Below the pieces are notes generated by a model, which saw only the letters and a program-made list of their open reading frames with translations, did not search any database and had not been told where the DNA came from. From positions 1-20,733 of the forward strand of contig CANOBT010000100.1 of assembly GCA_947564305.1 (NCBI GenBank): 20,733 nt of DNA, written 5' to 3'. This document shows, in pieces, positions 20,468 through 20,733 of this stretch; position 1 is the first letter of the stretch; every line of letters begins with the position of its first letter. The position numbers and the translations under genes are program-made. This DNA comes from an uncultured Lachnospiraceae bacterium (lineage in GTDB: Bacteria; Bacillota_A; Clostridia; Lachnospirales; Lachnospiraceae).

Positions 20468-20733
20468 ATGGATTTACTTAAATTCAAAAAATTTAGAGAT
20501 GAGTGTAATCAGAATTTACCGAAGGTTGTTGATGAAATACTAAGTACAGGCAAACATGAAAACCGCTGTGCTATTGGATTGATTACCACTGATGATTTTT
20601 ATGGGTTCTATGTAACATGGAATTTTGGCAATGATATTAATACTGAGGAATATTTTGAATGGGCGCCTGATGATATTAGTGCGGATACAAATTTCCTCTA
20701 TCAATCACTTGTAGACATTGTTGATAATTGTGA
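20468..20733 (+). CDS. DUF4303-like protein, N-terminal part (cut by window edge)
   Basis: An open frame of 88 codons runs off the right edge. It begins MDLLKFKKFRDEC and has an alpha start followed by strand-like segments: CAIGLITTDDFYGFYVTWN, then EEYFEWAPDD and a helix FLYQSLVDIVDNC. This order, with the D-D-F-Y-G pattern and a Trp before an acidic patch, recalls DUF4303 proteins, several of which occur as immunity proteins of polymorphic toxins. AAGGAGG lies 8 nt before the ATG, giving a secure start. It is codirectional with the ROK gene but separated from it by a terminator and a decayed gene, so it is a separate unit. No toxin gene is visible on this side of the edge. Confidence 0.45.
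   Translation, partial: MDLLKFKKFRDECNQNLPKVVDEILSTGKHENRCAIGLITTDDFYGFYVTWNFGNDINTEEYFEWAPDDISADTNFLYQSLVDIVDNC

Overview
The window looks like a piece of a Bacillota (Firmicutes) chromosome, most likely a gut-type Lachnospiraceae/Clostridia. Grounds are AAGGAGG-type ribosome binding sites, a LytTR/GHKL sensor pair, a YesN-type AraC response regulator with its Sensor_kinase/HAMP partner, a CUT1 sugar ABC transporter without its own ATPase, and a GH94 phosphorylase. No rRNA, tRNA, CRISPR array, insertion sequence or phage module was seen. Genus assignment is inference.

Left part (1-6000, all minus strand, visibly AT-richer): the start of an unrecognised small protein runs off the left edge and lies downstream of a GHKL histidine kinase and its LytTR response regulator. 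A 22-bp-phased direct repeat in front of the regulator has the layout of a LytTR operator. Next come a DinB-like protein, a WYL regulator and a Schlafen/AlbA_2 ATPase. A perfect palindrome at the WYL/DinB junction and a long hairpin at the AlbA_2/WYL junction look regulatory.

Middle and right (6000-18800, minus strand): one carbohydrate locus. In transcription order it reads SDR dehydrogenase, mannitol-dehydrogenase/fructuronate-reductase-like enzyme, GH94 phosphorylase (802 aa, closest by eye to N,N'-diacetylchitobiose phosphorylase), alpha-phosphohexomutase, sensor kinase, sugar-binding lipoprotein, two permeases, YesN-type response regulator, then a strong terminator. The inferred scheme is that the kinase/regulator pair controls uptake of a beta-linked disaccharide. 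GH94 splits it with phosphate, the mutase turns the sugar 1-phosphate into the 6-phosphate, and the two dehydrogenases process the other half or a related polyol or sugar acid. The substrate cannot be fixed from sequence alone.

A ROK-family repressor (18983-20122, plus strand) is divergent from the SDR gene. Two 21-bp palindromic sites of the same design sit just downstream of the two opposing -10 boxes, which points to joint repression and autoregulation. Beyond its bidirectional terminator lies a decayed HAD phosphatase remnant (minus strand), then the start of a DUF4303-like protein that runs off the right edge.
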